A stretch of 64,000 nt of DNA from Magnetospirillum sp. 15-1 (GCF_900184795.1 NZ_FXXN01000026.1:518284-582283), one strand, 5' to 3'; shown: positions 34,795 to 45,215, counted from the stretch's first letter. Translations and numbers: made by a program. The notes: a model not told the origin generated them from the sequence alone.

Positions 34795-36194
34795 GCATCA
34801 TCGATCGATTGGCCGCCATCGTCGGTCCGGGCAACGTCATCACCGATCCGTCCGACCTCGCCCCCTATCTGGTGGAGGAGCGCGGCCTCTACCGCGGCGC
34901 CACCTTGGGTGTCGTCCGCCCTGCCTCCACCGCCGAAGTCGCCGATGTGGTCAAGGCCTGCGCCGACGCCGGCATCCCCATGGTGCCCCAGGGCGGCAAT
35001 ACCGGCCTGTGCGGCGGCGGCGTGCCGTCCGAGGACGGGCGGGGGGTGGTGATCTCCACCGAACGGCTGACCCGCATCCGCGCCGTGGACCCGGTGGACT
35101 TCACCCTGACCGCCGAGGCGGGCTGCGTGCTGGCCAATCTGCAGCAGGCGGCGGAAGAGGCCGGTTGCCTGTTCCCGCTCAGCCTAGGCGCCGAGGGCTC
35201 GTGCCGCATCGGCGGCAACATCTCGACCAACGCCGGCGGCACCAACGTGCTGCGCTACGGCAACACCCGCGATCTGGTGCTGGGCCTCGAAGTGGTGCTG
35301 CCCGACGGAACCGTTTGGAACGGGCTGAAACGGCTGCGCAAGGACAATACCGGCTATGCCCTGCAGCACCTGTTCATCGGTGCGGAAGGGACGCTGGGCG
35401 TCGTCACCGCCTGCGTGCTGAAGCTGTTTCCCCGCCCGCGCGAAGTGGTCACCGCCCTGGTGGCGCTGTCCGACCTGGAGACGGCGCTGCCCCTGTTCGC
35501 CAGCGCGCGTACGGCCAGCGGCGATTCGGTCACCGCCTGCGAGCTGATACCGCGCCGGGGACTGGAACTGGGTCTGCGCCACGTACCGGGCGTGCGCGAT
35601 CCCTTCGCGGCGCCCCACGACTGGATGCTGCTGCTGGAACTGTCGTCGTCGCGGCCCGGCGGCCTGCGCGAAGCGCTGGAGGACGTGCTGACCCGGGCCT
35701 TCGAGGAGGGGCTGGCGGTGGATGCGGTGATCGCCGAAAGCGACTCGCAGCGCGCCGATTTCTGGCGCATCCGCGAAGCCATCCCCGAGGCCCAGAAGAA
35801 GGAGGGCGGCTCCATCAAGCACGACGTCTCGGTAGCCACCTCCCGCGTTCCCGAGATGATCCGCCGCTGCACCGGCGCGGTGGAAGCGGCCATGCCCGGC
35901 GTGCGGGTGGTGCCCTTCGGCCATCTGGGCGACGGCAACACCCACTTCAACCTGACCCAGCCGGAGGGTGCCGACAAGTCCGCCTTCCTGGCCCGCTGGG
36001 CCGAGATGAACCGCATCGTCCACGACATCGTGGTGGGGATGGAGGGTTCCATCTCGGCCGAGCACGGCATCGGCCGGCTGAAAGTGGATGAACTGGTCCA
36101 TTACAAACCGGGCGTGGACCTCGACCTGATGCGCAGGGTCAAATCGGCGCTCGACCCCCGGGGCCTGATGAACCCGGGAAAGATCCTGCGCTGA
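34791..36194 (+). CDS. FAD-linked 2-hydroxyacid dehydrogenase, GlcD/D2HGDH-like
   Basis: A 467-residue VAO-type flavoprotein. The FAD-binding PCMH domain (residues 35-215) has VPQGGNTGLCGGGVP, LSLGAEGSCRIGGNISTNAGG and GAEGTLGVVT. The C-terminal FAD-linked oxidase domain has PFGHLGDGNTHFN and ISAEHGIGRLK, with His residues that usually bind the hydroxyacid and a metal. It matches the D-2-hydroxyglutarate/D-lactate dehydrogenase group; the precise substrate cannot be assigned. Expression may be coupled to the micro-ORF array directly upstream. Confidence 0.92.
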   Translation: MSIIDRLAAIVGPGNVITDPSDLAPYLVEERGLYRGATLGVVRPASTAEVADVVKACADAGIPMVPQGGNTGLCGGGVPSEDGRGVVISTERLTRIRAVDPVDFTLTAEAGCVLANLQQAAEEAGCLFPLSLGAEGSCRIGGNISTNAGGTNVLRYGNTRDLVLGLEVVLPDGTVWNGLKRLRKDNTGYALQHLFIGAEGTLGVVTACVLKLFPRPREVVTALVALSDLETALPLFASARTASGDSVTACELIPRRGLELGLRHVPGVRDPFAAPHDWMLLLELSSSRPGGLREALEDVLTRAFEEGLAVDAVIAESDSQRADFWRIREAIPEAQKKEGGSIKHDVSVATSRVPEMIRRCTGAVEAAMPGVRVVPFGHLGDGNTHFNLTQPEGADKSAFLARWAEMNRIVHDIVVGMEGSISAEHGIGRLKVDELVHYKPGVDLDLMRRVKSALDPRGLMNPGKILR

Positions 36195-36269
36195 ACCGCC
36201 GGAATGAATCGGCGAAGCCCCTCACCTTTCGCTGTTCCACCGCCCGCCCCATGTCTATAATCCCGCGCC

Positions 36270-37388
36270 ATGTCGGGGATCACGCGATACATGATGCGCC
36301 AGATGGCGGTGGGGATGATTTTCGTCTCCGCCGCGTTGGCTTGCGTCCTGTGGCTGACCCAGTCGCTGCGCTTCGTCGAGATGATCGTCAACAAGGGGCT
36401 GTCCATCGGCGCCTTCCTCAAGCTCACCATCCTGCTGATGCCGGGCTTCCTGGTGGTTATCGTCCCGATTTCCCTTTTTGCCGTGGTGCTTTTCACCTAC
36501 AACCGGCTGATCGCGGACCGGGAACTGGTGGTTCTGCGCGCCGCCGGGCTCAGCCATCTCGCCCTGGCGCGGCCGGCGGTCATTCTGGGGCTGGCGGTAA
36601 CGGCCCTGGGCTATCTGCTCAGTTGCTGGATTATTCCGGTCACCGTGCGCAGCTTCCACGAAATGCAGTGGACCATCCGCAACGACATCGGCAACGTGCT
36701 GCTGCAGGAAGGCTTGTTCAACAAGTTCGGCGAGGGCTTGACCATCTACGTCCGCTCGCGCACTCCCAACGGCGAACTGACCGGCCTGCTGGTCCATGAC
36801 AGGCGCCATCCGCAGCGCCCCGTCACCCTGATGGCCGAGCGCGGCGCCCTGGTCTATACCGAACAGGGTCCCCGCGTATTGATGTCCAACGGCAACCGCC
36901 AGGAAGTGACGCCGGGTACCGGCAAGCTGTCGCTGCTTTACTTCGACAACTACACGGTGGACTTCAACACCGCCACCGGCACCAAGCCCGACCGGTTCCG
37001 CGACGCCCGCGAGCGCTCGACCCTGGAGCTGCTAAGCATGGACGACAGCGTGGAGAACAAGAGCGATCTCCGCCGCTTCAAATCCGAGCTGCATTCCCGC
37101 CTGGCCTCGCCGCTCTACAATCTGGCCTTTCCGCTGCTGGCCGCCGCCGTCCTGCTGACCTCCGGCTTCGACCGGCGCGGCCAGACCATGCAGGTGATGG
37201 TCGCCACCGCCCTGATGGTCGCCGTCCAGGCCCTGGCGCTGGGAGCCTCCAACCTGTCGGCCGGCAATCTGGCCTTCGTCCCGCTCATCTACATCATTGC
37301 CGCCCTTCCCATCGCCCTCGGCCTGTGGGTCCTGGCGCGCCCGCCGTGGCCGCGCCGCCGGACAGCCCCGGCCTTGGGCGCCGCGTGA
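36270..37388 (+). CDS. lptF: LPS export ABC transporter permease LptF
   Basis: A 372-residue inner-membrane protein with three N-terminal and three C-terminal TM segments around a periplasmic domain. The strings WLTQSLRFVEMIVNKGLS and LFTYNRLIADRELVVLRAAG are typical of LptF rather than LptG. LptF and LptG form the permease of the LptB2FG transporter that feeds LPS to LptC, LptA and LptD. Here the next gene is lptD, overlapped by GTGA, and no lptG lies between, although lptF-lptG-lptD is the common alphaproteobacterial order. Confidence 0.92.
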   Translation: MSGITRYMMRQMAVGMIFVSAALACVLWLTQSLRFVEMIVNKGLSIGAFLKLTILLMPGFLVVIVPISLFAVVLFTYNRLIADRELVVLRAAGLSHLALARPAVILGLAVTALGYLLSCWIIPVTVRSFHEMQWTIRNDIGNVLLQEGLFNKFGEGLTIYVRSRTPNGELTGLLVHDRRHPQRPVTLMAERGALVYTEQGPRVLMSNGNRQEVTPGTGKLSLLYFDNYTVDFNTATGTKPDRFRDARERSTLELLSMDDSVENKSDLRRFKSELHSRLASPLYNLAFPLLAAAVLLTSGFDRRGQTMQVMVATALMVAVQALALGASNLSAGNLAFVPLIYIIAALPIALGLWVLARPPWPRRRTAPALGAA

Positions 37389-40171
37389 CGGGATCGAAGG
37401 TGACCACCGTGCAGTCTTCTTCCCGCCATCTGCTCCTCATCACCCTGCTGTCGGCCTCCTCGGCGCTGATCGCACCGGCGCGCGCCGACGTGGTCACCGA
37501 GCAGAAGGCCTGGCCCGAGGCGGGAAGCTGGGGACAGGCCTGGGGTGACGACGACCCGGCCGCCGCCGCCCGCGCTCCGGCGCCGCAGCGCCCCCGCCCG
37601 GCTCCCCAGGCGGCTCCCGGCTACGTGCCGCCGCCGGCCGCCGTCACCCTTCCCAGCCAGCCGGCCGCGCCGGCCCCGGCCCCGGTGCGCACCGCCCAGC
37701 CGCTTCCCGCCACCGAGATGGGCACCGCCTATCCCGAGACCGGATCGTGGGGGCAGGCCTGGGGCGACGACGAGCCCGCCGCCCCACCGCCGCCCCGCAA
37801 CAGCTCCATCCCCCCGACCGTGGTCGCACCCCAACCGCCGCCGGCCGCGGAACCGCGCCGCACCCGCCAGACGCGGGAGGAACCGGCGATCCGGGCCGAG
37901 GCCTCCCCCATCGGAGAAGCTCAGCGCACCGCTTCCGACGCCACCCGGCGCGCCTCGGTCATCATGCGCGGCGAGGACGAAAGCGGCGACGCGGTGGGCC
38001 TGAAGCGCCCGCCACGCATCATCCCCGGCGCCATGCGCGGCGCCGAGGCGGCCGGGGGCGACGTCGAGCCGGTGCACATGATGGCGGACCAGGTGATCTA
38101 TGACCGCGAGTTCAACGTGGTCACCGCCAAGGGCCGCGTCGAGATGGTGCATGACGGCCGCACCATCAGTGCCGACACGGTCAGCTACAACATGAAGCAG
38201 GACGTCATGGGCGCGTCCGGCAACGTGGTCCTGACCGAGCCGTCGGGCGAGGTCACCCGCGCCGATTATTTCGAGCTGACCGGTGACTTTAAGAACGGCG
38301 TGGCCCGCGACATCCGCTCCATCCTGGCCGACAACTCCCGTCTGGCGGCGCAGAGCGCCCAGCGGGTGGGCGGCGACCGCACCGATTTCGACCGCGCCGT
38401 CTACACCGCCTGCGAGCCGTGCCGTGACGATCCCGACCGCACGCCGCTGTGGCAGGTCAAGGCCGAGCGCGTCACCCATAACCAGGCCGAGGCCCAGGTG
38501 GAATACCGGGATGCCTGGCTGGAGTTCAAGGGCGTTCCCGTCGCCTACACCCCCTACCTTTCCCATCCCGATCCGACGATCAAGCGCCAGAGCGGCGTAC
38601 TGACCCCGACCTTCGGCATGAACAGCAGCCTGGGGCCGTCCATCGCCGTGCCGTATTTCCAGGTGGTTGACGACAACGAAGACTTCACCCTGACGCCGCG
38701 CTTCATGCTGGACCGGATCGCCACCTTCGACAAACCGGACAAGGACGTCCCCACCTCGGTGCTGAAGCGGATGCAATTGTCGGGTCAGCACCGCTGGCGC
38801 GGCATCCACGGTGAAGCCACCACCCAGGCCAGCATCACCGCCGACAAGAACTCCAGCGATATCCGTGGCCACATTGAATCCAAGGGCCTGGTAGAACTGG
38901 ACACCACCTGGCGGGCCGGATGGCAAATCCAGCATCAGTCCGATCTCGCCTACCGCTCGCTCTACCGCGTGCGGACCGAGGAAGACCGGCCTTGGCTGAT
39001 GAACCGTCCCTATGTGGAGGGCTTCAGCCGACGCGGCTATGCCATGGTCGAAGCCATGTCGTTCGAGGGCAAGCGGGTGATCGAGGATGCCAGCAAGTCG
39101 CCGGTCGTCCTGCCGCACATGGTCTATCAAACCATCAGCTCGCCCGGCTGGGCCGGCAGCTACTGGTCGACCAGTTCCGATGTCCTGGCCTATACCCGCG
39201 ATGTGGGCACCCAGGCCCAGCGCCTGTCGACCAAGGTGGCCTGGAATCTGCCGCTCACCTCGCCCGACGGACAGGTCTACGCCATTTCCACCTCCGTACG
39301 CGGCGACGGCTATCACGCCGACCACCTGATCGGCACGGACAAGACCTCGGGAAGCGCCGGACGCGCCATTCCCGAGGTGGCGATCAACTGGCGCTACCCC
39401 TTCACCCGCTCCGGCAGCACGGTCACCCAGGTGATCGAGCCCATGGCCATGGTGGCGGTCAGCCCCAACGCCGGCGTGGATTCCCGAATTCCCAACGAGG
39501 ATTCCGTGGCCTTCGAACTGGACGAAACCAATATAATGCGCCCCAACCGCCTGCCCGGCCTGGATCAGGTCGAGGGCGGCGCGCGCGGCGCCTATGGGCT
39601 GCGCTGGGCCGCCTATCCCAGCCGGGGAGGCGCCATCATCGCCCAGGCCGCCCAGGGCTGGCGCCAGCACAAAACCTCGACCTTCGGAAGCGGCAGCGGC
39701 TTTACCGATACCCTCTCCGACTACGTGGGACGCGTCGATATCACCCCGATCGGCAATTTTACGCTTCGTGATCGGGTACGGCTCGACAAGGACACGCTGG
39801 AAGTCCGCCGCAACGAGGCCGGCGTCTCCATCGGGCCGCCGGCCTTCGTCCTCAGCGCCGATTACGGTATGATGTCGCCCGGCACCAGCAACACCAGCGC
39901 CATCTACCCCAAGCGGCAGTACATCAATTACGGCCTCAGTTCCTCGATGTCGCAGCATTGGCGGAGCGTCTTTTCATTGCAGCAGGATCTGGCCAACAAT
40001 GGCGGCACGGTTAGCTGGACGGCCAACACCATGTATAGCGACGAGTGCTTTGCCGTGATCGGGGCATTCAACCGCTACCAATCGGATTTGAACGGTCTGC
40101 TGTCCGGGTATCATCTGAGCCTGACCGTGGTCTTGAAATCGCTGGGCGAAGCGCCCGTCAGCGTCTTCTAG
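37385..40171 (+). CDS. lptD: LPS assembly outer-membrane protein LptD
   Basis: A 928-residue protein: signal peptide (HLLLITLLSASSALIAPARA), an extended Pro/Ala-rich region with two copies of GSWGQAWGDDxP, an OstA/LptA-like domain (ADQVIYDREFNVVTAKGRVE, ARDIRSILADNSRLA), then the beta-barrel (YTPYLSHPDPTIKRQSG onward). LptD, with LptE, inserts LPS into the outer leaflet. The start is probably the GTG at 37385 overlapping the lptF stop; the GTG at 37400 is also possible. Upstream of surA, which assists LptD folding. Confidence 0.94.
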   Translation: MTGSKVTTVQSSSRHLLLITLLSASSALIAPARADVVTEQKAWPEAGSWGQAWGDDDPAAAARAPAPQRPRPAPQAAPGYVPPPAAVTLPSQPAAPAPAPVRTAQPLPATEMGTAYPETGSWGQAWGDDEPAAPPPPRNSSIPPTVVAPQPPPAAEPRRTRQTREEPAIRAEASPIGEAQRTASDATRRASVIMRGEDESGDAVGLKRPPRIIPGAMRGAEAAGGDVEPVHMMADQVIYDREFNVVTAKGRVEMVHDGRTISADTVSYNMKQDVMGASGNVVLTEPSGEVTRADYFELTGDFKNGVARDIRSILADNSRLAAQSAQRVGGDRTDFDRAVYTACEPCRDDPDRTPLWQVKAERVTHNQAEAQVEYRDAWLEFKGVPVAYTPYLSHPDPTIKRQSGVLTPTFGMNSSLGPSIAVPYFQVVDDNEDFTLTPRFMLDRIATFDKPDKDVPTSVLKRMQLSGQHRWRGIHGEATTQASITADKNSSDIRGHIESKGLVELDTTWRAGWQIQHQSDLAYRSLYRVRTEEDRPWLMNRPYVEGFSRRGYAMVEAMSFEGKRVIEDASKSPVVLPHMVYQTISSPGWAGSYWSTSSDVLAYTRDVGTQAQRLSTKVAWNLPLTSPDGQVYAISTSVRGDGYHADHLIGTDKTSGSAGRAIPEVAINWRYPFTRSGSTVTQVIEPMAMVAVSPNAGVDSRIPNEDSVAFELDETNIMRPNRLPGLDQVEGGARGAYGLRWAAYPSRGGAIIAQAAQGWRQHKTSTFGSGSGFTDTLSDYVGRVDITPIGNFTLRDRVRLDKDTLEVRRNEAGVSIGPPAFVLSADYGMMSPGTSNTSAIYPKRQYINYGLSSSMSQHWRSVFSLQQDLANNGGTVSWTANTMYSDECFAVIGAFNRYQSDLNGLLSGYHLSLTVVLKSLGEAPVSVF

Positions 40172-40188
40172 AGGGAGGAAACCCAAGA

Positions 40189-41454
40189 ATGCTGGCCCGC
40201 GCCGCAATCGTCCTGACCGCACTCCTGATCTCGTACGCCCCCCTTCGGCATGCCGCGGCCCAGGACGTGGACCGCATCGCCGCGGTGGTCAACGACGAGA
40301 TCATCTCCATCCGCGATCTCGACGCCCGCCTGAAACTGGTCGTCACCGTTTCGGGAATGCCCGACAATATCGAGAACCGCCGTCGCGCCTTGCCCCAGGT
40401 TCTGCGCAAGATGGTGGACGAGCGCCTGCAGTCGCAGGAAGCCAGCCGGCTCAAGGTCAGCATCGGCAATGAAGAGGTGCTGCGCGGCGTCGCCAACATC
40501 GAAAACCAGAACCACATGCCGCCCGGATCGCTGTTGCCGTCCCTGGCCAAGGCCGGCGTCGACCCCGATGCCGCCAAGGACCAGATCAGGGCCGACATCA
40601 CCTGGGTCAGGCTGATCATGCGTTCGCTGCAGCCCACCATCCGGGTGGGAGAGGACGAGATATCCGAACGCCTTGAAACCATGCGCCAGCAATTCGGCCA
40701 GCCGGAATTCATGCTGGCCGAAATCGTCCTGATGGCGGAAACCCCCCGCGAGGAGGAAGAGGCCAAGCGCCTGGGCGAACGCCTGATCGAGCAACTGCGC
40801 GCCGGCGCGCCCTTCCAGGCCCTGGCCCGCCAGTTCTCGCAAAGCGGTTCGGCCGCCAATGGCGGCGTACTCGGCTGGCTGAGCCCGGCCCTGCTGGACG
40901 ATGACCTGCGCGACTCCGCGCAACGCTTGGAAAAGGGCCAGATCAGCCCGCTGGTCCGTACGGCCTCCGGCTACACCATCCTGGCCATGGTCGATAAGCG
41001 GATAGCCGGCGAGGCCAGCGCCTCGGACCCCAAGCTGAATCTGGTCCAGGTCGTCTTCCCGATCCCGCCCGGCGCGCCGCCGATCGATCAGCTGTCGGCC
41101 AAGGCGGCGGAACTGACCGCGCCACTCAAGTCGTGCCGCGAGATGGAGGAACTGGGCCGCAAGCTCAATTCCGAGCAGTCCGGCCGCCGCGACGACGTCA
41201 TGATGTCGGCCTTGCCGCAGAACCTGCGTTCCGCCGTGGCCTCGCTGTCGCTCAACAAGCCCAGCGCCCCCGTCTCCATGGGAACCGCCCTGCTGGTGCT
41301 GATGGTCTGCTCGCGCGAGGAGAACGTCACCAAGGGCGGTCTGCCCACCCGCGATGCCATGCGCCGTTCCATCGAGGAAGAGCGCCTGGACATGCTGTCC
41401 CGGCGCTATCTGCGAGACCTCCGTCGCGCCGCGTTCGTCGACTTCCGGCTGTGA
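40189..41454 (+). CDS. surA: periplasmic chaperone/peptidyl-prolyl isomerase SurA
   Basis: A 421-residue protein with signal peptide (LTALLISYAPLRHAAA-QDVDRIAAVVND). The SurA N-domain follows, and a parvulin-type PPIase domain is at about residues 170-290 (EFMLAEIVLM..QFSQSGSAANGGVLGWLSP..GYTILAMVDKR). A second, weaker region completes the length. SurA escorts outer-membrane proteins such as LptD. gagggagg precedes the ATG. The stop overlaps the pdxA GTG (GTGA). Confidence 0.93.
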   Translation: MLARAAIVLTALLISYAPLRHAAAQDVDRIAAVVNDEIISIRDLDARLKLVVTVSGMPDNIENRRRALPQVLRKMVDERLQSQEASRLKVSIGNEEVLRGVANIENQNHMPPGSLLPSLAKAGVDPDAAKDQIRADITWVRLIMRSLQPTIRVGEDEISERLETMRQQFGQPEFMLAEIVLMAETPREEEEAKRLGERLIEQLRAGAPFQALARQFSQSGSAANGGVLGWLSPALLDDDLRDSAQRLEKGQISPLVRTASGYTILAMVDKRIAGEASASDPKLNLVQVVFPIPPGAPPIDQLSAKAAELTAPLKSCREMEELGRKLNSEQSGRRDDVMMSALPQNLRSAVASLSLNKPSAPVSMGTALLVLMVCSREENVTKGGLPTRDAMRRSIEEERLDMLSRRYLRDLRRAAFVDFRL

Positions 41455-42458
41455 CCGTCCTCGCCCTGACCATGGGCGAGCCCGCCGGCATCGGGGGGGA
41501 CATCGCGTTGCGGGCCTGGAGCGAGCGCTCGACCGGTGCCGTTCCCTCGTTCGTAATGATCGACGATGCCGGGCGGCTGCGGCTTCTGGCCGATCGGCTG
41601 GGCCTGGACGCCCCCATCCGCGAGGTCTCCTCTCCCGCCGAGGCCGGGGCCGTGTTCGCCACGGCGCTTCCCGTCCTGCATCAGCCCCTGCCCGTGGCGG
41701 TCGAGCCGGGAAAGCCCGATCCCGCCAACGTGCCGGCGGTCAAGGCGGCCATCGAACGTGCCGTCGCCCTGGCCCTGGCCGGTGAAGTGGCGGGTCTGGT
41801 CACCAATCCCATCCACAAGCACGTGATGTATCGGGGCGGCTTCGCCTTTCCCGGCCACACCGAGTTCCTGGCCGCCCTGCTGGACCGTCCAGGCCTGCGC
41901 GAGGTGATGATGCTGGCCTGCCCCCAGTTGCGGGTGGTACCGGTGACCATCCATCTGGGCCTGGCCGAGGCCATCCGCACGCTCACCCGCGCCGACATCG
42001 TGGAAATCGGCCGCATCACCGCTCGGGCGCTGGAGGTGGATTTCGCCATTTCCCGGCCGCGGCTGGCCGTCGCCGGGCTTAATCCCCATGCGGGTGAAGG
42101 CGGCAGCATGGGGCGGGAAGACGAGGACGTGGTCGGTCCCGCCGTAGCCGATCTGCGCGCCATGGGCATCGACGCCTTCGGCCCGCTGCCCTCCGATACC
42201 CTGTTCCATCCCAGGGCGCGGCAGGGCTATGACGCGGCGCTGTGCATGTATCACGATCAGGCGCTGATCCCCATCAAGACCATCGATTTCGACGGCGGCG
42301 TCAACGTCACTCTGGGCCTGCCCCTGGTGCGCACCTCGCCTGATCACGGCACCGCCTTCGATCTGGCGGGAACGGGACGGTCCAGACCGGACAGCCTGAT
42401 CGCCGCGCTGTCCATGGCCGCCGCCATCGCCGCCAACCGGGCCGGATACCATGGCTGA
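41451..42458 (+). CDS. pdxA: 4-hydroxythreonine-4-phosphate dehydrogenase
   Basis: A 335-residue NAD-dependent enzyme of pyridoxal phosphate synthesis. Landmarks: [58 protein letters not shown] (metal-binding His), [11 protein letters not shown]. The GTG start at 41451 overlaps the surA stop, and the gene overlaps ksgA by 8 bp, giving the conserved surA-pdxA-ksgA operon. Confidence 0.96.
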   Translation: MTVLALTMGEPAGIGGDIALRAWSERSTGAVPSFVMIDDAGRLRLLADRLGLDAPIREVSSPAEAGAVFATALPVLHQPLPVAVEPGKPDPANVPAVKAAIERAVALALAGEVAGLVTNPIHKHVMYRGGFAFPGHTEFLAALLDRPGLREVMMLACPQLRVVPVTIHLGLAEAIRTLTRADIVEIGRITARALEVDFAISRPRLAVAGLNPHAGEGGSMGREDEDVVGPAVADLRAMGIDAFGPLPSDTLFHPRARQGYDAALCMYHDQALIPIKTIDFDGGVNVTLGLPLVRTSPDHGTAFDLAGTGRSRPDSLIAALSMAAAIAANRAGYHG

Positions 42459-43281
42459 GCTGCCGCCGCTGCGCGATGTCATCGCCCGCCACGGACTCGA
42501 CGCCCGCAAGTCCCTGGGCCAGCACTTCCTGTTCGATCTCAACCTGACCGGGCGGATCGCCCGCGCCGCCGGAGACCTGACGGTGGGTTCGGTGATCGAG
42601 ATCGGTCCGGGACCCGGCGGCCTGACCCGCGCCCTGCTGGATGCCGGGGCGCGCCGGGTGATCGCCATCGAGCGCGACGACCGCGCCATCGCCATCCAGA
42701 ACGAGATCGCCGAAGCCTATCCCGGCCGCCTGGAGATCATGGCCGCCGACGCCATGACCGTCGATGCCGCCGGTCTGGGCGACACGCCACGCCGCATCGT
42801 CGCCAACCTGCCCTACAACATCTCCACCGTCCTGCTGCTGGGCTGGCTGCGCCGTGCCGAGGCGTTCGAGCGCCTGATCCTGATGTTCCAGAAGGAGGTG
42901 GTGGACCGTCTGGCCGCGCCGCCCCGCTCGGACCATTACGGCCGCCTGTCGGTGATCACCCAGTGGCGGTGCGAGGTGCGTCCGCTGTTCAACGTCGACC
43001 GCCGCGCCTTTACCCCGCCGCCCGCCGTGACCTCCACGGTGGTGGAACTGGTGCCGCGCGCCGAGCCCCTGGCCCCGGCCCGCTTCGAGACGCTGGAACG
43101 GGTCACCGCCGCCGCCTTCGGCCAGCGCCGCAAGATGCTGCGCTCCAGTCTCAAATCCCTGGGAGATGCCGAGGGCCTGCTGGAGCGGACCGGCCTCGCC
43201 CCCACCGCGCGGGCCGAGGAAATTCCGGTCGAGGGATTTTGCGCCCTGGCCCGCGCCCTTGACGAGCGTCAGACCCTCTAG
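42451..43281 (+). CDS. ksgA: 16S rRNA dimethyladenosine transferase
   Basis: A 276-residue Rossmann methyltransferase that dimethylates two adjacent adenines near the 3' end of 16S rRNA. Motifs are [25 protein letters not shown] (SAM binding), IERD, and the catalytic NLPYNIS. The length is normal. It ends the lptF-ksgA block. Confidence 0.97.
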   Translation: MAELPPLRDVIARHGLDARKSLGQHFLFDLNLTGRIARAAGDLTVGSVIEIGPGPGGLTRALLDAGARRVIAIERDDRAIAIQNEIAEAYPGRLEIMAADAMTVDAAGLGDTPRRIVANLPYNISTVLLLGWLRRAEAFERLILMFQKEVVDRLAAPPRSDHYGRLSVITQWRCEVRPLFNVDRRAFTPPPAVTSTVVELVPRAEPLAPARFETLERVTAAAFGQRRKMLRSSLKSLGDAEGLLERTGLAPTARAEEIPVEGFCALARALDERQTL

Positions 43282-43323
43282 ACTCCACTGTGCTATAGTG
43301 ACCGCAGCGAACAGGAGGTCACC

Positions 43324-43524
43324 ATGAGCGGATGGGGCTGCGCCCACGACGATCACGGCACATGTACGCGGGTGGCCGGACGCCCCTGCGACCCCGGCAT
43401 GAAGGGCTGCATTCTGGCCGGACGGTTCCGTTTTTCCAATCCGGCAAAGAATAGACCTGTAAAACCTCCAATTGAATATGATGCCGCCGGCACTCCGGAA
43501 GAGGCCGAGGACTCATCGCCCTAA
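43324..43524 (+). CDS. small Cys-rich protein of unknown function
   Basis: A 66-residue protein with four Cys (about positions 6, 14, 22, 29) and several His and Asp in its first half, followed by a Pro/Glu-rich tail. The pattern suggests metal binding. A good ribosome binding site (aggaggt) precedes the ATG, and TATAGT upstream may be a -10 box. No family recognised. Confidence 0.6.
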   Translation: MSGWGCAHDDHGTCTRVAGRPCDPGMKGCILAGRFRFSNPAKNRPVKPPIEYDAAGTPEEAEDSSP

Positions 43525-43664
43525 AACCAGCTTCTTGTACCAAATGCCATGGATACATATGAACGCAAGCGTTGACGCGTCCCCTGGCAATAGGTTTTAT
43601 TGAAGAAAGGTGCCCGGAAGAGGCGCCGTAAAATAGGTGAATTGTACATCTGGGAGAAAGCGGA

Positions 43665-45077
43665 ATGACGGCTGAGCGCGGCGGGGCCTCCCCGACGGCG
43701 GAGAGTGTTGACTCGTTCGCCACCGAGGTTTTGAAGCAGATCGACAGTCTCAGCCTCGAGGTCGCCGACATCGCCGGCACCATGGATGGCCTGACCCGCT
43801 TCGTCAAACACCAGGAAGAGCTGTTCGGTCATCTCAAGATGATCGCCCATGCCATGGCCGAAACCATCGGGCTGATCGACACCGCCGGGCGCGAAACCCG
43901 CGACATGACCATCCAGGCCGGGCATCAATCCTCGGAATCCCTGCGGACCGTCGAAGAGGCCCTGTCGGGCGTCAACCAGCTGGTCGGCGCCGTCCAGGGG
44001 ATCGAGGAACGCCTGGAGGGCCTGGAAGGCGCCCTGGGCGAAGTCAGCACCATGTCGCGCAACATCCAGAAGATCGCGCGCCAGACCAACCTTCTCGCCT
44101 TGAACGCCACCATCGAGGCGGCGCGGGCCGGCGAGGCCGGCAAGGGCTTCGCCGTGGTCGCCACCGAGGTCAAGACCCTGGCGCGCCAGACCGCCGACGT
44201 CACCAGCGGCATCGACGACACCGTGCACAAGCTGTCGGGCTCGGTCACCGACCTGATCGAGACCTCCACCGACACCCTGAAGATGGCCGATTCGGTCGGC
44301 TCGGGAGTGGGCGTCATCAATGAGGCGGTTTCGGTGTTCGGCGACGTCATCGAATCCGTGGAGAGCAAGGTGGGCGACATCTCCCAGGCCGCCTCGGCCT
44401 CCCTGTCCCAGTGCGGCGACGTGATCGGCGAAATCGACAAGTTCTTCGAGGGCATCGCCATGACCAGCGAGAGCCTGCGCAAGGCCGACGAGCGCATCGC
44501 CTCGCTGCTGGGCAATTCAGAGGAACTGATGGGCTATATCGCCGCCTCGGGCTTCCGCACCGCCGACACGCCGTTCATCGAGGCGATCCAGGAGGCGGCC
44601 CGCAAGGTCTCGGCGATGTTCGAGCAGGCGGTCGCCGGCGGGCGCATCTCCATCTCCGACCTGTTCGACGAGGCCTACCAGCCCATCGGCGGCACCAACC
44701 CCCAGCAGCACACCTCGCGCTACGCAGCGTTCAGCGATCAGGTGCTGCCCGACATCCAGGAGCCGCTGCTCGGTCTCGACGGCCGGGTGGCCTTCTGCGT
44801 CACCATCGATCGCAACGGCTATATCGCCACCCACAACAAGAAGGTCTCGCACCCCCAGGGCGCCGACCCGGTGTGGAACAACGCCAATTGCCGCAACCGG
44901 CGCATCTTCAACGACCGCACCGGCCTGTCCGCCGGCCGCAATACCCGGCCCTTCCTGCTGCAGACCTACCGCCGCGACATGGGCGGCGGGCAGTTCATCA
45001 TGATGAAGGACGTCTCGGCCCCCATCATGGTGCAGGGACGTCATTGGGGCGGCATTCGCCTGGGCTACCGTATTTAG
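43665..45077 (+). CDS. soluble methyl-accepting chemotaxis protein with C-terminal sensor domain
   Basis: A 470-residue chemoreceptor without TM segments. Helical signalling domain residues are about 60-300, with the conserved hairpin tip ([31 protein letters not shown]). The C-terminal ~150 residues ([52 protein letters not shown]) form a Cache/PAS-like ligand domain placed after the signalling domain, the reverse of the common order. It should act in the cytoplasm as an intracellular sensor for CheA/CheW. The signal is unknown. Confidence 0.9.
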   Translation: MTAERGGASPTAESVDSFATEVLKQIDSLSLEVADIAGTMDGLTRFVKHQEELFGHLKMIAHAMAETIGLIDTAGRETRDMTIQAGHQSSESLRTVEEALSGVNQLVGAVQGIEERLEGLEGALGEVSTMSRNIQKIARQTNLLALNATIEAARAGEAGKGFAVVATEVKTLARQTADVTSGIDDTVHKLSGSVTDLIETSTDTLKMADSVGSGVGVINEAVSVFGDVIESVESKVGDISQAASASLSQCGDVIGEIDKFFEGIAMTSESLRKADERIASLLGNSEELMGYIAASGFRTADTPFIEAIQEAARKVSAMFEQAVAGGRISISDLFDEAYQPIGGTNPQQHTSRYAAFSDQVLPDIQEPLLGLDGRVAFCVTIDRNGYIATHNKKVSHPQGADPVWNNANCRNRRIFNDRTGLSAGRNTRPFLLQTYRRDMGGGQFIMMKDVSAPIMVQGRHWGGIRLGYRI

Positions 45078-45215
45078 AGCATCGAGCGCCAAATCTGGCG
45101 CACAGTGCGACCAGCCGCCGTTGAGGCGGCGGCCAAGCGCGCGGAGGCGCGCGCCCGGCGAGGGGCAATGATAAACCTAGAGCGCAGTGCCTCATATTTG
45201 AGGCGCGGCGCTCTA
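45075..45215. repeat. palindromic intergenic repeat, copy A
   Basis: It begins at the TAG stop of the chemoreceptor gene. The core 45120-45178 (ttgaggcggc..cccggcgagg.gcaatgataaa) is similar to 50965-51022, and a hairpin tagagcgcagtgcctca/tgaggcg.ggcgctcta spans 45178-45215. Copy B begins with a related hairpin. It looks like a REP/BIME-type element. Confidence 0.7.

Noticed and set aside
37289..39958. 889-codon minus-strand frame opposite lptD
   Set aside because: Translation is Gly/His/Arg-rich without domains; lptD on the plus strand is certain. Same explanation for other long antisense frames in this GC-rich DNA.
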